DNA from: Catellatospora coxensis
GTDB taxonomy: Bacteria; Actinomycetota; Actinomycetes; Mycobacteriales; Micromonosporaceae
DNA: 41,497 nucleotides
NCBI RefSeq assembly: GCF_016862635.1
Contig: NZ_BONI01000082.1
Span: forward strand, 1-41,497
Direction: 5' to 3'
The position numbers and the translations under genes are program-made. This document shows, one piece after another, positions 1-6,518 of the stretch (positions are counted from its first letter, which is position 1; each line of letters starts with the position of its first letter). The notes under the pieces were generated by a model. The model made no database searches. It was not told the DNA's origin and saw only the letters and a program-made list of their open reading frames with translations.

Positions 1-10
1 TGCCTGCTCA

Positions 11-25
11 AACGGCTTGCGATGC
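11..25 (+). other. attL: Candidate attL core (15-bp direct repeat)
   Basis: AACGGCTTGCGATGC occurs here and again, same orientation, at 41427-41441, 46 bp beyond the start of the tyrosine integrase gene. This is the expected layout for attL/attR of an integrated element. No tRNA structure is visible. Both copies read in frame as (K/E)RLAM, so the core may lie in the 3' end of a host gene. A GCAGGTG heptamer lies close to each core (35-41 and 41416-41422) and might be an integrase arm site; that is weak evidence. Confidence 0.72.
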
Positions 26-99
26 AGGAAAAACGCAGGTGGCCGCGAACCGCATGAGGCGGAATCAGAGGGTGTAACCCTGAGCCTTGATCCTATGTG

Positions 100-109
100 G
101 ACCTAGGTC
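100..109. repeat. 10-bp palindrome at repressor 3' end
   Basis: GACCTAGGTC is a perfect palindrome overlapping the stop codon of the repressor gene. A weak inverted repeat (65-83, TCAG-GGGT / ACCCTGA) lies just beyond it. In the excised circle these would sit between the integrase 5' side and the repressor 3' end, so they could be a terminator or arm-type site. No function is proven. Confidence 0.3.
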
Positions 110-570
110 GTTTCTAGCAAATCGATCTTCGACCGGAGTTGGCGCTCACGCTCCTCGCGAGCCCGCCGTGACTCCTCCAGGTGGTCCTCGATCAACCGCT
201 TCTTCAACGGCGCACTGAGCCCCGAAGCCTCGATCATTGCGACAGCAGCGCGCTCCTCCGCGGACAGCTCGACCTGGGTACCGTGCGCATAAGACCCGAT
301 GGCGGGCGCTGGCAGAGCCACGCTGATGTTGGCGTTCGGGTCTCCAGCTCGCGACAGCATCTCGTGCTCTCCGACGTTCAGCTTGCCCGCCAGCTTTCGC
401 AGGCTGACCGTGCTCGGTCGCTGCCGGCCGCCACGCCAGTTGCTGATCGCCGAGTGACTCACCTTGGCGGCACGCGCCAGCTGGTACTCGTTCGGATACT
501 CGCTGTCCTCGACGAGTCGATCGAACCACGCGAACCACTCTTCGCGCGGCCAGTCGTCGTTTGTGTCCAC
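103..570 (-). CDS. Prophage repressor, HTH (XRE/Cro-CI-like)
   Basis: 155 aa from GTG at 570. A helix-turn-helix lies at about residues 27-65 (YQLARAAKVSHSAISNWRGG followed by RPSTVSLRKLAGKLNV), the usual XRE/lambda-repressor fold. The C-terminal half is charged and predicted helical (EERAAVAMIEA to RAREERERQLRSKID), suited to dimerisation; there is no peptidase-type LexA/CI domain. The GTG start is chosen because a TACGAT -10 element ends 7 nt upstream, which implies a leaderless message. An upstream start at 663 (186 aa) is open but would read through the 607-625 operator. Its position next to the att site and divergent to a Cro-like gene supports a lysogeny repressor role. The identity as the phage immunity repressor is inferred. 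Confidence 0.75.
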   Translation of the reverse strand: MDTNDDWPREEWFAWFDRLVEDSEYPNEYQLARAAKVSHSAISNWRGGRQRPSTVSLRKLAGKLNVGEHEMLSRAGDPNANISVALPAPAIGSYAHGTQVELSAEERAAVAMIEASGLSAPLKKRLIEDHLEESRRAREERERQLRSKIDLLETT

Positions 571-583
571 GCGAACAATCGTA
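568..583 (-). promoter_or_regulatory. Leaderless repressor promoter (-10) with operator half-site
   Basis: On the minus strand TACGAT (583-578) is followed by exactly 7 nt and then the GTG start at 570, matching a leaderless transcript. The GCGAACAATCG half-site (571-581) overlaps the -10 and recurs at 793-803 in front of the divergent gene. No good -35 hexamer is visible, so expression may depend on activation or on upstream promoters. Confidence 0.45.
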
Positions 584-606
584 GGCGACAAGCCATTGAC
601 CAGCGC

Positions 607-625
607 GTTTGTTCGCTCACGAACA
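607..625. promoter_or_regulatory. Operator O1, 19 bp with 16-bp dyad
   Basis: GTTTGTTCGCTCACGAACA contains TGTTCG-CTCA-CGAACA (610-625), dyad symmetric in its half-sites. The exact reverse complement of all 19 bases is found at 814-832. Two identical inverted operators between a repressor gene and a Cro-like gene are the expected binding sites of an HTH dimer. Confidence 0.72.
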
Positions 626-782
626 TCAACAGCACACGACCGGTCTAACACGCCCGCTTCCACTCAGCACTCTCCCCAGTCGCTGTTCGCGTACGCACAG
701 CATGACGGCTGATGGCGCACCCTGCAACTGGACGCCCAACTCGGCCGTTTGGCCACTCTCCCGCCATGTGCAAGTTGCATCC

Positions 783-819
783 TTGTTTTCGCGCGAACAA
801 TCGCCTAGCGTGTTGTTCG
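783..819 (+). promoter_or_regulatory. Rightward early promoter, leaderless
   Basis: TTGTTT (783-788) and TAGCGT (806-811) are separated by 17 bp. The predicted start of transcription, 7 nt after the -10, coincides with the GTG codon at 819. The half-site GCGAACAATCG (793-803) lies in the spacer and operator O2 covers the start codon, so repressor binding would block the promoter directly. Confidence 0.55.
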
Positions 820-832
820 TGAGCGAACAAAC
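814..832. promoter_or_regulatory. Operator O2 over the Cro-like start codon
   Basis: TGTTCGTGAGCGAACAAAC is the exact inverted copy of the 607-625 operator. It spans the GTG start at 819, so the first codons of the rightward gene (VSEQT) are themselves part of the operator. Confidence 0.7.
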
Positions 833-1076
833 AACGACAACTCCCGATCAGGGAACGGTCGTAGTGCTCCGGCAGGACAAGTTCGCCGAGTACTGCGACG
901 CCCGCGGTTGGCGCAGCAGCCGACTCGGACGCGCCGAGCAGATCGGCGTCGTCCACACGACGCTTCGACGCCTCGAACACGGCGGCAACCCCGGCCCGAA
1001 GCTGATTGCACAGGTGCTGGCCAAGCTCGGCGTGCCGTTCGAGGCCGTCTTCGATCGGAAGAAGGTCGACGCCTGA
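819..1076 (+). CDS. Cro-like HTH regulator
   Basis: 85 aa from GTG at 819. It carries a helix-turn-helix: FAEYCDARGW, then RLGRAEQIGVVHTTLRRLEH and PGPKLIAQVLAKLGV, typical of XRE/Cro proteins that bind operator DNA as dimers. It is divergent to the repressor at 103-570 and its start lies within operator O2. A shorter alternative start at GTG 864 would still contain the full HTH. The next gene begins within its stop codon (TGATG), so it heads the early transcript. The role as Cro, excisionase or early activator is inferred from position. Confidence 0.65.
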   Translation: MSEQTTTTPDQGTVVVLRQDKFAEYCDARGWRSSRLGRAEQIGVVHTTLRRLEHGGNPGPKLIAQVLAKLGVPFEAVFDRKKVDA

Positions 1077-1342
1077 TGGCCGCCGCCGACCCGACCGTGC
1101 GGTCCATGGCCGCCAGCGTCGCCGCCTCCACGCGGTGGGCGCACGAGCAGGACCGGACCAAGACGGCGAAGGCCGGCCAGCGCGGCATGCGTGCCCGCTT
1201 CGCCCGCGAGATCGACCCCGACGGCGTGCTCGCCCCGGCCGACCTCGCCAAGCGCGTCGACGCCGCAGTCCGGGCCCACATGACCCGCATCGCCATGAAG
1301 TCCCGCGCGGCCCGCGCCGCGCGGCGGCTGGCGGCCGCATAG
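1076..1342 (+). CDS. Hypothetical early protein, Ala/Arg rich
   Basis: 88 aa, starting at an ATG that overlaps the stop of the Cro-like gene by one base. The protein is strongly basic and helical (RTKTAKAGQRGMRARF in the middle, MKSRAARAARRLAAA at the end) with no cysteine and no membrane segment. The composition suggests binding to nucleic acid, but I recognise no family. Co-transcribed with the preceding regulator. Confidence 0.7.
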   Translation: MAAADPTVRSMAASVAASTRWAHEQDRTKTAKAGQRGMRARFAREIDPDGVLAPADLAKRVDAAVRAHMTRIAMKSRAARAARRLAAA

Positions 1343-1400
1343 ACGCCCGGCGGGTCGGCGCACTCCGCTGCCCGGCCCGTCGGCTGCAACCCCACGAAAA

Positions 1401-1426
1401 AGCCCGAGTGCTCGAACACCCGGGCT
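1401..1426 (+). terminator. Hairpin in early leader
   Basis: AGCCCGaGTG (1401-1410) pairs with CACcCGGGCT (1417-1426) with one internal mismatch, about 22 bp ahead of the next start codon and without a T-run. It could be an attenuator or RNA-stability element between the 1342 stop and the 1449 gene. Confidence 0.4.
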
Positions 1427-1448
1427 CGACCACGAGGAAGGGACCCTC

Positions 1449-1901
1449 ATGACCGTCACCGCGGAGCGTACCGCTCCCCCGACGACACCCCGAAACCCGC
1501 TGGCAGACGTGCGGGTAATCGCCCGCAAGGGCTACATGGAGGCCCGGCGCATCAGCACCGGCGCCGTCCTCGCCACCGCCGAGCGCTCCAACGGCCACGA
1601 CGACAGCGAGTGGATCGGCTGGGCCATCCGCGCCGCCGGCCGCCGCCCCGAGGTGGTCATCGCCACCGAGGCCGCCCGGCTCATCCTGCTCGCGTTCGCC
1701 GCCGGTGCGGTTACCGCGGCCGGCTACCAGCTGCTCCTGCGCGACCGGGCCGACGCCTCGGTGCGCGTCGAGCTGACCAGCGCCGACGAGCACTGGACCT
1801 ACCCGCAGGCCCGAGACCTGCTTCTCGGCCTGGAGTCGAAGATCCCAGCCAAGCTCGTCCGGACCACCCGGTACCTCGCTATCGAGCCGGTGCGTGCGTG
1901 A
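1449..1901 (+). CDS. Hypothetical early protein
   Basis: 150 aa, ATG preceded by a good ribosome site (GAGGAAGGGACCCTC). A disordered Thr/Pro N-terminus (TERTAPPTTPRNP) leads into a domain with RVIARKGYMEARRISTGAV and a hydrophobic stretch LILLAFAAGAVTAAGYQLLL at about residues 78-97, which may be a membrane helix or buried helix. The last third (EHWTYPQARDLLLGLES) looks globular. No family recognised. First gene of a run of overlapping early genes. Confidence 0.7.
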   Translation: MTVTAERTAPPTTPRNPLADVRVIARKGYMEARRISTGAVLATAERSNGHDDSEWIGWAIRAAGRRPEVVIATEAARLILLAFAAGAVTAAGYQLLLRDRADASVRVELTSADEHWTYPQARDLLLGLESKIPAKLVRTTRYLAIEPVRA

Positions 1902-2170
1902 TGCGCATCCGCCGAATCGAAGCCTGCGCCCGCTGCGGGAAGGTCCGCCGCGTCGCCGCCCGCAAGCTCTGCGGGTCCTGCACCACGACCGTCCGCCGCG
2001 ACGGCACCCGCGACCAGTGGCCGCGGGTCTACCGCCGCCTGGCCGACGTCGTCGAGGACTACCGGCACCTGCACGCGTCTGGCGAGTCCGAGCAGCAGAT
2101 CACCCGCCGCCTCGGCTACGCCCACCCCTACTCCCTCCGCGCCGCTCTCCGTAGGGCAGGTGTCCGGTGA
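1901..2170 (+). CDS. Small zinc-ribbon / HTH-like protein
   Basis: 89 aa; ATG overlaps the upstream stop by one base. The N-terminus carries a four-cysteine zinc site (CARCGK then KLCGSC, residues about 8-26). The C-terminal half (QQITRRLGYAHPYSLRAALR) reads like a helix-turn-helix, comparable to homeodomain-like segments in small actinophage proteins. DNA binding is therefore likely; the target is unknown. It lies immediately before the WhiB-like gene. Confidence 0.68.
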   Translation: MRIRRIEACARCGKVRRVAARKLCGSCTTTVRRDGTRDQWPRVYRRLADVVEDYRHLHASGESEQQITRRLGYAHPYSLRAALRRAGVR

Positions 2171-2646
2171 GCGTCTTCGGAGCTGGCCGCTCGTACGGCC
2201 TGGAGTCCCCGCGTGGCGAGGACTGGCGGAAGCGCTCAGCGTGCCGTGACCAGGACCCGGAGCTGTTCTTCCCCCTTGGTGAGGGCGGCTTCCGCACCGG
2301 CGACGCGCTCGCCCAGGAGCAGGAGGCGGCAGCCTTCTGCGTGGCCGCCTGCCCGGTCCGGTCCGAGTGCCTGAAGTGGGCGCAGGAAACCGGCCAGGAC
2401 ACCGGCGTGTGGGGCGGGCTGAACGAGCTGGAGCGCATGTCGCGACCCGACTTCCAGTCGGCGAAGCACGACGACGGCCGCGCGCACGGAGTGCGGCGCA
2501 CCCACTGCGCGAAGGGTCACGCGCTGACCCCGGACAACGTCCGTGAGCGGTTCTACCGCGGCCGGGTCATCCGCGAGTGCCACACCTGCCGGCTGCGCCG
2601 GGACAGCGACGCCCGCGCCCGTGCTCGCGTGGCGGTGGCGGCATGA
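2167..2646 (+). CDS. WhiB-like transcription factor with extra C-terminal zinc module
   Basis: 159 aa from GTG 2167 (GTGA overlap). WhiB (Wbl) proteins bind a [4Fe-4S] cluster and act with the principal sigma factor. The cluster cysteines are C26, C58, C62 and C68, followed by the diagnostic GVWGG turn at residues 81-85 (DTGVWGGLNELER). The middle spacing is C-x3-C rather than the common C-x2-C. After about residue 115 comes a second cysteine set, CAKGHALTPDNV then CHTCRLRRD, like the zinc knuckle of actinophage HNH/HTH proteins and not normal for Wbl proteins. Phage Wbl proteins can interfere with host Wbl regulators; that role is inferred here. Confidence 0.88.
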   Translation: MSVFGAGRSYGLESPRGEDWRKRSACRDQDPELFFPLGEGGFRTGDALAQEQEAAAFCVAACPVRSECLKWAQETGQDTGVWGGLNELERMSRPDFQSAKHDDGRAHGVRRTHCAKGHALTPDNVRERFYRGRVIRECHTCRLRRDSDARARARVAVAA

Positions 2647-2798
2647 CGTACGTCGACCCCGCCACCTGCGCGCTGCTCGCCGCGCTCACCCTCTCTGGCC
2701 TGGCCTGGCTGGGCAGCCTCACCACCCGCGCGATCCGGCGCGGCCGGATCGCCGACGTCAACCCGACCACGGGGGAGCGCACCGATGTCCACCACTGA
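2643..2798 (+). CDS. Small single-pass membrane protein
   Basis: 51 aa, ATG 2643 overlapping the WhiB-like stop. One hydrophobic segment (CALLAALTLSGLAWLGSL, residues about 9-26) is followed by a basic stretch TTRAIRRGR, which predicts N-out/C-in topology. No family known. The next gene starts 14 bp before its end, so the two are translationally coupled. Confidence 0.65.
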   Translation: MTYVDPATCALLAALTLSGLAWLGSLTTRAIRRGRIADVNPTTGERTDVHH

Positions 2799-3072
2799 AC
2801 TGATCATGACCGCCGCCGTGTTCGCCGCGTACTTCGGCGTCCCCGCGGGCGTGCTGATCGCCGTGATCTACCGCCCGCGGCTGGCGACGGAGGACGTCGC
2901 GACGGGACGGCACCACACCGGCCGCTTGCGGGCGCTTCGTCGCCGGGCTGGGTCGGCGTTGCTGGCCGCCCGCCGCCGGGCCGCGCGCATCCGCCGCCGG
3001 CTGGAGGCCACCACCTGGCCCGTGCCGGTCACCGCCGACCCGCTCGTCCACGGCCCGGCGGGGCTGCTGTGA
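2785..3072 (+). CDS. Small membrane protein with basic tail
   Basis: 95 aa. ATG 2785 lies inside the previous gene and has GGGGGAG as ribosome site. Residues about 7-28 (IMTAAVFAAYFGVPAGVLIAV) form a membrane helix. The rest is arginine-rich (RLRALRRRAG, RRRAARIRRRLE), a cytoplasmic tail that could contact DNA or membrane lipids. No family recognised. It is the second of three consecutive small membrane proteins. Confidence 0.65.
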   Translation: MSTTELIMTAAVFAAYFGVPAGVLIAVIYRPRLATEDVATGRHHTGRLRALRRRAGSALLAARRRAARIRRRLEATTWPVPVTADPLVHGPAGLL

Positions 3073-3326
3073 CCCGAGACCTGCTGATCGCCCTGGCCAT
3101 CGTGCTGGCCGGCGTCGGCCTCATCGCGTGGATCGCATGGATGGCCGGGCCGCGCACCGACGAGCAGTCCGCCGAGGTCCTGGAGCAGATCGGGGTCCGC
3201 CCCGTGCGGCCCCGGCCTGCGGCCGCCCGCGACCTCCAGCCCGACCACCGGGACCTGGAGCTGTGGGACCTGATCGACCACGAGAACCACCGCGACAACG
3301 ACAGCACCGGAGAGGACTACTCGTGA
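3069..3326 (+). CDS. Small membrane protein
   Basis: 85 aa from GTG 3069 (GTGA overlap). Residues 5-27 (LLIALAIVLAGVGLIAWIAW) are a membrane helix; the remainder is hydrophilic and acidic towards the end (DHENHRDNDSTGEDYS). Third small membrane protein in a row ahead of the recombination gene. Function unknown. Confidence 0.65.
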   Translation: MTRDLLIALAIVLAGVGLIAWIAWMAGPRTDEQSAEVLEQIGVRPVRPRPAAARDLQPDHRDLELWDLIDHENHRDNDSTGEDYS

Positions 3327-4381
3327 ACGCCCCCACCATGACGGCCGACATCGCGGCGAAGCTCCGCGAGCCGTTCAACCCGACCGAGGTCGGCAAGCTG
3401 CCGCGCGTCTGGTGCAAGGCCTGCCGCGACTCGGGCCCCGGCAAGGTTTGCCAGCAGCACCGAAAGATCAAGTGCGACGTCTGCAAGAACAACATCACCG
3501 ACGCGCACCTTCACCTCGACTACGTCGGCCACGCCGAGATCACCGACCGCCTCCTCCAGGTCGACGCGACCTGGACGTGGGAGCCGGTGGCGATGACCCC
3601 GGAAGGCCTGCCGCTGCTCGACCGCGAGGGCGGACTCTGGATCCGCCTCACCGTTGCTGGGGTGACCCGGATGGGCTACGGCGACGCCGAGGGCAAGAAG
3701 GGCCCGAGCGCCATCAAGGAGGCGATCGGCGACGCGCTCCGCAACGCGGCGATGCGCTTCGGCGTGGGCCTGGACCTGTGGGGCGCGAAGTTCGAGCGTG
3801 ACGCCCAGTCCACAGGCGACGAGGAGGCCCCGGCGCAGCAGGCAGGCGAGCAGCAGGAGCGGCCGGCTACGGCCACCCGCCAGCGTACCGGCGGAAACGC
3901 GGCGAAGGCCGCCAAGCCGGTCTCGGGCCAGCCACCCCAGGGCGCCCGCGCGGAGGCGAAGGCCGAACCGAAGGCTACGGAGCCTGCCGGAGCTTCGCCC
4001 ACCTTCGAGCCGCGGCTGGACGCCATCAATTCGGCGATGACCGACGAGACCCTCCGGGCCATGTGGCTGACCATCGAGCCCGCGGTGAAGGAGAAGGACC
4101 TCACCGAGGACGAGGCTGCCGTGCTGCGGCGGGCGGTCAACGCCCGCAAGCCGCTGATGGCCCCGTGTTCGGAGGCGAACCGGCGGCACCTCTACAGCCT
4201 CTGGTCGAAGGCCGGCTACAGCGACAGCCGTGACGACCGGCTGACCTACACCTCCGAGGTTGTGCACCGGACGGTTCCCAGCTGGAACGAGCTGTCCGTG
4301 GCCGAGTTCCGGCTCTTGGCTGCCACCGTCCAGGCGTTCATCGACGGCCCGGACCGCGAGCTGGCAGGTGCAGCCGCATGA
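3323..4381 (+). CDS. Rad52/Rad22-like single-strand annealing protein
   Basis: 352 aa from GTG 3323. Residues about 60-165 match the Rad52-family recombinase core of actinophages: HLDYVGHAEITDRLLQVD, WTWEP, LWIRLTVAGVTRMGYGD, then KGPSAIKEAIGDALRNAAMR and FGVGLDLW. It anneals complementary single strands in phage recombination and replication. The N-terminus adds a Cys/His cluster (CKACRDSG, CQQHRKIKCDVCKNN) that could bind zinc. After a low-complexity Ala/Glu linker the C-terminus has a helical segment (EANRRHLYSLWSKAGY) such as recruits partners. No phage exonuclease is recognisable nearby. The intein-like gene overlaps its stop. Confidence 0.85.
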   Translation: MNAPTMTADIAAKLREPFNPTEVGKLPRVWCKACRDSGPGKVCQQHRKIKCDVCKNNITDAHLHLDYVGHAEITDRLLQVDATWTWEPVAMTPEGLPLLDREGGLWIRLTVAGVTRMGYGDAEGKKGPSAIKEAIGDALRNAAMRFGVGLDLWGAKFERDAQSTGDEEAPAQQAGEQQERPATATRQRTGGNAAKAAKPVSGQPPQGARAEAKAEPKATEPAGASPTFEPRLDAINSAMTDETLRAMWLTIEPAVKEKDLTEDEAAVLRRAVNARKPLMAPCSEANRRHLYSLWSKAGYSDSRDDRLTYTSEVVHRTVPSWNELSVAEFRLLAATVQAFIDGPDRELAGAAA

Positions 4382-5499
4382 GCATCCAGTCCGCCTACGG
4401 CGCGCTCCGCTACGACCAGCCCGTCCTGACCCCGTTCGGCTGGCGGCAGGCCAACGACCTCCGCGAGGGCGACGCCGCCGTGCGTGTCAACGGCCTGCCG
4501 TGCACCGTCACCGGCGTTTACCACCACGGCATCCGCGAGATGTTCGAGGTCGTCATCTCCGACGGCACCACGGTCGTCGTCGGCAAGGACCACCTCTGGT
4601 CCACCACGCCGTCCAAGGACCGCAACCGCGGCCGGGCCGCGTCGGTCCGTACGACCGGGGCTCTCGCGGCCTCAGTGCGCCTCCCCTCCGGCCGCGTCAA
4701 CCACTACCTGCCGACGCTGGCCGGGCCGCTGTGGATGCCGGACGCCAGCCTGCCGCTCGACCCGTACGCCCTCGGCGTGCTGCTTGGTGACGGTGGTCTG
4801 AGCCAGGGCAGCGTCATGCTGACCAACCCTGAGCAGGAGATCGTCAACGCGGTTGCCGCAGCGCTGCCCCAGGGCGTGCACCTGGTCCAGGTCTCCGACA
4901 TCGACTACCGGCTGAGCGCGGGCGCCAACACGGTGCCCGGCCGCCGGGGGTGGGTGAACCCGCTGCTGGACATCCTGCGTGAGCTGGGCGTCTGGGGCTG
5001 CCGGAGCTACGACAAGGCGATCCCCGAGCGCTACCTCTTCGGTTCGATCGAGCAGCGTCTCGCGCTGATGCAGGGCCTGTTCGACACCGACGGGAGCGCG
5101 GCGCGGACCAGCGTCGAATTCTCCAGCGCCAGTAAGCAGCTCGCCGAGCAGGTGGCCTGGCTGGTGCAGAGCCTCGGTGGCGTCGCCCGCACCACCGAGC
5201 GGCACCCCTGGTTCACGTACCGCGGGGAGCGCCGCAACGGCCACGTGTCCTACCGGATGCGGATCTCGCTGCCCAACGACATCCCGCCGTTCCGTCTGGC
5301 CCGGAAGCGCGACGCCTTGCAGCCGCTGACGCGGTTCGCGCCCTACCGGCAGGTGCTCGAGGTGCGCCCGGTGCCCGCCGCCGAGGCGGTCGGCATCGCC
5401 GTGGACGCCGGTGACGACCTGTTCCTCACCGCGGGCTGCGTGCCGACGCACGGCTGCCCGCGGGTCAACGTCCGTACCGCCGAAGGGGCGATCCGATGA
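4378..5499 (+). CDS. Intein-like Hint/LAGLIDADG homing endonuclease with almost no extein
   Basis: 373 aa. A Hint N-terminal block starts at about residue 9 (ALRYDQPVLTPFGW, then DLREGD) and block B is near GTTVVVGKDHLW. Two LAGLIDADG motifs are intact: YALGVLLGDGGLS (about 130-142) and LALMQGLFDTDGSA (about 228-241). The end is LFLTAGCVPTHGC, the usual intein C-terminus except that the terminal Asn is Gly (G359) before Cys360. Only 8 residues precede and 14 follow the Hint unit. The first intein residue would be Ala, so the usual N-terminal nucleophile is absent; with no terminal Asn, complete splicing is doubtful. DNA cleavage probably remains. It sits in a four-base overlap on both sides, as if it replaced or degraded a normal early gene. 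Confidence 0.82.
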   Translation: MSIQSAYGALRYDQPVLTPFGWRQANDLREGDAAVRVNGLPCTVTGVYHHGIREMFEVVISDGTTVVVGKDHLWSTTPSKDRNRGRAASVRTTGALAASVRLPSGRVNHYLPTLAGPLWMPDASLPLDPYALGVLLGDGGLSQGSVMLTNPEQEIVNAVAAALPQGVHLVQVSDIDYRLSAGANTVPGRRGWVNPLLDILRELGVWGCRSYDKAIPERYLFGSIEQRLALMQGLFDTDGSAARTSVEFSSASKQLAEQVAWLVQSLGGVARTTERHPWFTYRGERRNGHVSYRMRISLPNDIPPFRLARKRDALQPLTRFAPYRQVLEVRPVPAAEAVGIAVDAGDDLFLTAGCVPTHGCPRVNVRTAEGAIR

Positions 5500-5996
5500 C
5501 CCGGGCTGACAACCTGCGCGCCGTCCTGCTGTGGGAGAGCATCGCCGATGAGGCGAAGGCGAAGGCCGCACAGGCCCGGGAGGCGCTGACCGCCGACGCC
5601 ACCACCGAGCTGACCGAGCAGGGCTCCGCGCCCAGCTGGCGCTTCGCCGGGCTGGGCCTGGTGACCCTGCCCGTCACCAAGGCCTCGCTTGCGGTGGCCC
5701 GGCCGGCCGAACTGCTGGCTTGGGTCCAGCAGCAGCACCCGACCGAGGTCGAGCTGGTCCCGACGATCCGGCCGGCGTTCCTCGCCGCGCTCGGCAAGCG
5801 GGTGGTGGTCGAGGAGGACATGGTCATCGACCCGGCGACGGGCGAGATCGTGCCCGGCTACGCGGTGCTGCCCGGCGGCGCGGCGAAGGCGCTGACGATC
5901 CGCCCGGACGCAGATGCGAAGGGCCAGATGCGCGCCGATGCGGCCGCGCTGGTCGAGCGCATGGAGGCCGCGGTCACCGGCGAGGTGTCCGCGTGA
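5496..5996 (+). CDS. Hypothetical early protein (recombination cluster)
   Basis: 166 aa, ATGA overlap with the intein-like gene. Soluble and helical at both ends (ESIADEAKAKAAQAREAL; ADAAALVERMEAAV) with a central mixed region (GLGLVTLPVTKASLAVARPA). Position two genes after the annealing protein suggests a role in phage DNA metabolism, for example as a Gam- or Gp157-like accessory, but I see no diagnostic motif and do not assign one. Confidence 0.65.
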   Translation: MTRADNLRAVLLWESIADEAKAKAAQAREALTADATTELTEQGSAPSWRFAGLGLVTLPVTKASLAVARPAELLAWVQQQHPTEVELVPTIRPAFLAALGKRVVVEEDMVIDPATGEIVPGYAVLPGGAAKALTIRPDADAKGQMRADAAALVERMEAAVTGEVSA

Positions 5997-6214
5997 GGCG
6001 TCAGACGGCGCCGTGCCGACGTGCCCTGTGCGGGCACGTCGGCACCATCCACGCCGTCAACACCCGCCGCGGCCGCAAGGAGTACGGCCGCTGCCTCCGG
6101 CAGGGCTGCCAGTGCCGCTTCTACAAGGACCCGGCCAGCCTGCTCGACCGCATCCTCAACGCCGTCGCCGCGGTCGCCTCGCTGCTCCCGCCCACGTACG
6201 GGAGGAAGCCGTGA
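5993..6214 (+). CDS. Small zinc-ribbon protein (CLRxGC type)
   Basis: 73 aa from GTG 5993, overlapping neighbours on both sides. Four or more cysteines (CRRALCGH, then CLRQGCQC) suggest a zinc ribbon. The C-terminal helix (LLDRILNAVAAVASLL) may be amphipathic or membrane-associated. It shares the C-[LV]-R-[KQ]-G-C motif with the genes at 6211-6390 and 33612-33848. Function unknown. Confidence 0.62.
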   Translation: MRRQTAPCRRALCGHVGTIHAVNTRRGRKEYGRCLRQGCQCRFYKDPASLLDRILNAVAAVASLLPPTYGRKP

Positions 6215-6390
6215 CGCGCCGACGCCACCGCGGCGGCAACTGCGACCGCTGCGGCCTGACCGGATACCGCACCCGCGCCCAGGCCGAACGCGCCTGCCTC
6301 CGCAAGGGCTGCCACGTCCGCGCGGTCTACCGCTGCGGCGACCGCTACCACTTCGACGCCAGCACCTACGCCCCGACGGAGGAGCGATGA
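6211..6390 (+). CDS. Small zinc-ribbon protein (CLRxGC type)
   Basis: 59 aa from GTG 6211 (GTGA overlap). Cysteine pairs CDRCGL and CLRKGCHVR flank a short helix, as in a zinc ribbon; a further Cys is in YRCGDRYHF. Clearly similar in motif order to the preceding gene product, suggesting an old tandem duplication. Function unknown; DNA or RNA binding would fit. Confidence 0.62.
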   Translation: MTRRRHRGGNCDRCGLTGYRTRAQAERACLRKGCHVRAVYRCGDRYHFDASTYAPTEER

Positions 6391-6518
6391 CCCCGCAGCC
6401 CCGCCGCCCGCGGCCCGCGTGCACGACGCTGCCCCGGCCGCGCCGCCGGATCGACCTCGACGCGCGCTACACGCTCACCCTCGCCGGGCACATTGCCGCG
6501 CTGCAGGTGAAGCCGTGA
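6387..6518 (+). CDS. 43-aa Pro/Arg-rich protein
   Basis: Begins at ATG 6387 overlapping the preceding stop and ends in a GTGA overlap with the methyltransferase gene. The protein is basic and proline-rich at the start (PQPRRPRPACTTLPRPRRR), then YTLTLAGHIAALQVKP. Supported mainly by its precise overlaps on both sides. No family recognised. Confidence 0.5.
   Translation: MTPQPRRPRPACTTLPRPRRRIDLDARYTLTLAGHIAALQVKP

Noticed and set aside
11..25. att core as part of a tRNA gene
   Set aside because: Neither flank shows a T-loop, CCA end or cloverleaf pairing; an open reading frame fits the joined flanks better.
571..663. Longer repressor starting at 663
   Set aside because: It would translate through operator O1 and has no ribosome site; the GTG at 570 matches the -10 spacing seen on the other side of the switch.
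4378..5499. Hint domain as part of a secreted polymorphic toxin
   Set aside because: Two LAGLIDADG motifs between the Hint halves identify a homing-endonuclease intein type; there is no signal peptide or toxin domain.
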